Source: Bacillota bacterium (lineage in GTDB: Bacteria > Bacillota > Bacilli > Bacillales > Cytobacillaceae). Taken from it: DNA of 6,159 nucleotides. Below the pieces are notes generated by a model, which did not search any database, was not told the DNA's origin, and saw nothing but the letters and a program-made list of their open reading frames with translations. The position numbers and the translations under genes are program-made. Every line of letters begins with the position of its first letter. The first letter of the stretch is position 1. The stretch spans positions 1 through 6,159 of the forward strand of contig JAUZPT010000189.1 in NCBI GenBank assembly GCA_030705745.1, in the 5' to 3' direction. Below are positions 4,825 through 6,159 of the stretch, piece after piece.

Positions 4825-5509
4825 TTTTCTTACCCTTTGCTGCATCATCCACCATTTTCTTTAAATCATCAATCGTATTTCCATCAAATAACTTTCCATT
4901 TACAAATAGTGTCGGGGTACCGGAAACACCCAATTTTTCACCAAAATCCATATCTTTTTGCCATGCGGCATCCGTTTTTTTCGCTCGAAAGCTTGCTAAA
5001 ACTTTATTAGTTTCATCTTTAGTAGCGACTTCATTTAATGTTGCCGTTAAAAATGCCTCTGTAAAGTAATCCATTTTTTCATATTTGCTTTCTTCGGGCT
5101 GTTTTTTATAAAGAAGTTCATGGAATTTCCAAAACGTATCATTTCCTAGATCCATATATACCGCTTCTGCGAATTTTGCGGCTCGAATTGAATCGACATT
5201 GATGAAGGAATCATTCATAAAATAAAACTTCGCCTTGCCAGGCTTTACAATTTCTTTTTCAATGACAGGCACGACCATCTCGGCAAAATGCTTGCAATTT
5301 GGGCATTTATAATCACCGAATTCAACGATGGACACAGGTGCCGAACTTTTCCCAAGAAAAGGCTGCCCTTTATATTCCATCGCCTCGGCTGGTTTATTTT
5401 TGGCATGATTCAAGAAAAAAATAAATCCAAGGATAAAAATTACAATAAATCCAAGTACCCAAAAAATAATTTTTGTTGATGTTGAAGATTTTTTCGAAGG
5501 CTTTGTCAT
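4817..5509 (-). CDS. bdbD: Thiol-disulfide oxidoreductase BdbD (DsbA-like, membrane-anchored)
   Basis: This is a DsbA-like oxidase that introduces disulfide bonds into exported proteins; it is anchored to the outer face of the membrane. The 230 residues compare with 222 in B. subtilis BdbD. A basic cytoplasmic N-terminus (KPSKK) is followed by one membrane segment (about 14-33) and a thioredoxin-fold domain with an inserted helical domain. The active site CPNC is at residues 69-72 in FGDYKCPNCKHF, and the cis-proline loop is GTPTLFVNG (Thr198-Pro199). The start is the ATG at 5509, with GAGGTG 9 nt upstream. An in-frame ATG at 5548 also has a fair site (AAGGA, 6 nt) and would add 13 residues (MAWLFKKNEVYTK). 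It is the first gene of a bdbD-bdbC operon, with bdbC overlapping its last 8 nt. Confidence 0.94.
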   Translation of the reverse strand: MTKPSKKSSTSTKIIFWVLGFIVIFILGFIFFLNHAKNKPAEAMEYKGQPFLGKSSAPVSIVEFGDYKCPNCKHFAEMVVPVIEKEIVKPGKAKFYFMNDSFINVDSIRAAKFAEAVYMDLGNDTFWKFHELLYKKQPEESKYEKMDYFTEAFLTATLNEVATKDETNKVLASFRAKKTDAAWQKDMDFGEKLGVSGTPTLFVNGKLFDGNTIDDLKKMVDDAAKGKKNE

Positions 5510-5596
5510 TTTCGTATACACCTCATTCTTTTTAAAAAGCCACGCCATAAACATTCCTTCACTTCTCAGGAACATAGCTGGCAAGCTTACGATTCT

Positions 5597-5625
5597 ATCA
5601 TAACAGAAATTCAGTATAGCCAAAA
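5597..5625 (-). promoter_or_regulatory. Extended -10 sigma-A promoter of bdbDC
   Basis: On the minus strand the -10 box TATGAT (5597-5602; 5 of 6) is preceded by TG one base away (TGTTATGAT), a complete extended -10 element. A poor -35 box TTTTGG (5620-5625) lies at 17-nt spacing, as is common with extended -10 promoters. Transcription would start near 5590, giving a leader of about 80 nt before the ATG at 5509. Confidence 0.65.
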
Positions 5626-5660
5626 ATGTTTGTAACTATGTTAATCTGAAATTTTCTCAC

Positions 5661-5687
5661 TTAAAGGATAATGAAACCAAAAAGCAT
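5661..5687 (-). other. Possible 8-codon mini-ORF with a strong ribosome binding site
   Basis: On the minus strand GGGAGG is followed after 5 nt by ATG and the codons for MLFGFIIL, then TAA. It sits between the ABC permease stop (5713) and the bdbD promoter (5597-5625). It may be a tiny leader peptide, a remnant of a lost gene, or a chance match; only the good ribosome binding site supports it. Confidence 0.15.
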
Positions 5688-5704
5688 GCAGACCTCCCGC
5701 TTTT
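5677..5704 (-). terminator. Weak possible terminator after the ABC permease gene
   Basis: On the minus strand AAAAGC (5699-5704) can pair with GCTTTT (5680-5685) around a 13-nt loop, with a short T-run. The stem is only 6 bp and mostly A-T, so termination would be inefficient. No better hairpin lies between the permease stop and bdbD, and some read-through into bdbDC is possible. Confidence 0.22.
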
Positions 5705-5712
5705 CCCAATTA

Positions 5713-6159
5713 CTAGATTTGCTTTTCAAATAAGAGATTTCGATTATTAAATTTCGTAATCCGTTTAAGCAAAAAGAAGCATAAAATTAACAGGGCAAAA
5801 CCAATAATGAAAACGATATACGGTTGCAAAATAAGGAATCCTGTAGCCTGGCTAACAAGAATGAGGAGAATAGGTATTACAATAAGGCTGCCAAGCTGTT
5901 GCGCAGCCTGAAAGCTTTGGACCTTCGCGGACACAATGACACTGAATAAAATCGTTAGTATTGCGATGATCGGCGACAGCCAGAATATAAGCAAAATCCA
6001 ATTCAAATTAGGCAAAAGTGGAGAATCAAACATCGAATAGGTAAGAACATCTGTAATTAGAACGAAGCATAGAAAACTTCCTATCGTTAAAGCCATTACT
6101 GGAACGAAAGAAGCAAGCATCTTGCCAACAAATAGTTCTTTTACAGAAATCGGTGCAAA
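5713..6159 (-). CDS. ABC-2 type transporter permease, C-terminal fragment (N-terminus beyond window edge)
   Basis: The frame is open from the right edge, giving the last 148 residues of a larger membrane protein. The first visible residues, FAPISVKELFVGKMLASFVPVMA, match the loop typical of ABC-2 permeases, where a conserved sequence (PVS-x-x-E-L-x-x-GK) leads into a membrane helix. Four strongly hydrophobic segments follow, with a conserved-looking VKSFQAAQQLG-type linker (here KVQSFQAAQQLGSL) before the last pair of helices, and then a basic cytoplasmic tail. The family exports drugs, lipids or ions (NatB-like) together with an ATPase encoded by a neighbouring gene, which would lie upstream, outside the window. 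An internal ATG at 6120 is not the real start because the homologous region continues past it. The substrate cannot be told. Confidence 0.82.
   Translation of the reverse strand, partial: FAPISVKELFVGKMLASFVPVMALTIGSFLCFVLITDVLTYSMFDSPLLPNLNWILLIFWLSPIIAILTILFSVIVSAKVQSFQAAQQLGSLIVIPILLILVSQATGFLILQPYIVFIIGFALLILCFFLLKRITKFNNRNLLFEKQI

Noticed and set aside
4812..5069. Plus-strand frame of 85 codons opposite bdbD
   Set aside because: Antisense shadow of the conserved BdbD C-terminal domain. The 63-codon plus-strand frame at 5288-5479 is rejected for the same reason.

Overview
The window looks like chromosomal DNA of a low-GC Gram-positive spore-former of the Bacillaceae (Bacillus, Neobacillus or Peribacillus type). 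Reasons: AT-rich sequence, strong GGAGG-type ribosome binding sites, GTG starts, T-tailed hairpin terminators, and close protein resemblance to Bacillus subtilis YumB, YkuD, BdbC and BdbD. It reads as ordinary core or near-core genome. I see no transposase, integrase, phage gene, CRISPR array, rRNA or tRNA.

Layout, left to right. (a) 1-847, minus: most of a YumB-like type II NADH dehydrogenase, cut at the left edge. Its promoter overlaps a near-perfect Rex operator at 890-907, and a separate 20-bp palindrome lies upstream. (b) A 14-bp terminator at 991-1035, then an unrecognised 94-aa minus-strand gene (1068-1352). Directly upstream of that gene is a GC-rich 39-bp tandem repeat array (1375-1521) whose units each hold a G5...C5 palindrome. 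(c) 1678-2901, plus: an MFS efflux-type permease with its own promoter. (d) A convergent partner, 2999-3487 minus: a LysM plus L,D-transpeptidase enzyme orthologous to YkuD, with a sigma-K-like promoter. (e) Divergent from it, 3667-4260 plus: a DedA-family membrane protein. (f) A 17-bp perfect bidirectional terminator, then the minus-strand bdbD-bdbC thiol-oxidation operon (4396-5509) with an extended -10 promoter. (g) 5713-6159, minus: the C-terminal part of an ABC-2 type permease, cut at the right edge.

How the genes work together. BdbD and BdbC form an oxidase/reoxidase pair for disulfide bonds outside the membrane. BdbC normally passes electrons to menaquinone, the same pool that a type II NADH dehydrogenase feeds. 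YkuD and DedA both act on the envelope (peptidoglycan cross-linking; lipid or lipid-carrier translocation) and share a 179-nt divergent control region. The MFS and ABC permeases are separate transport genes. I do not see a clearly new multi-gene system. The points most worth a second look are the 39-bp hairpin array feeding the small orphan gene, the Rex-type control of the NADH dehydrogenase, and the sigma-K-like promoter of ykuD.
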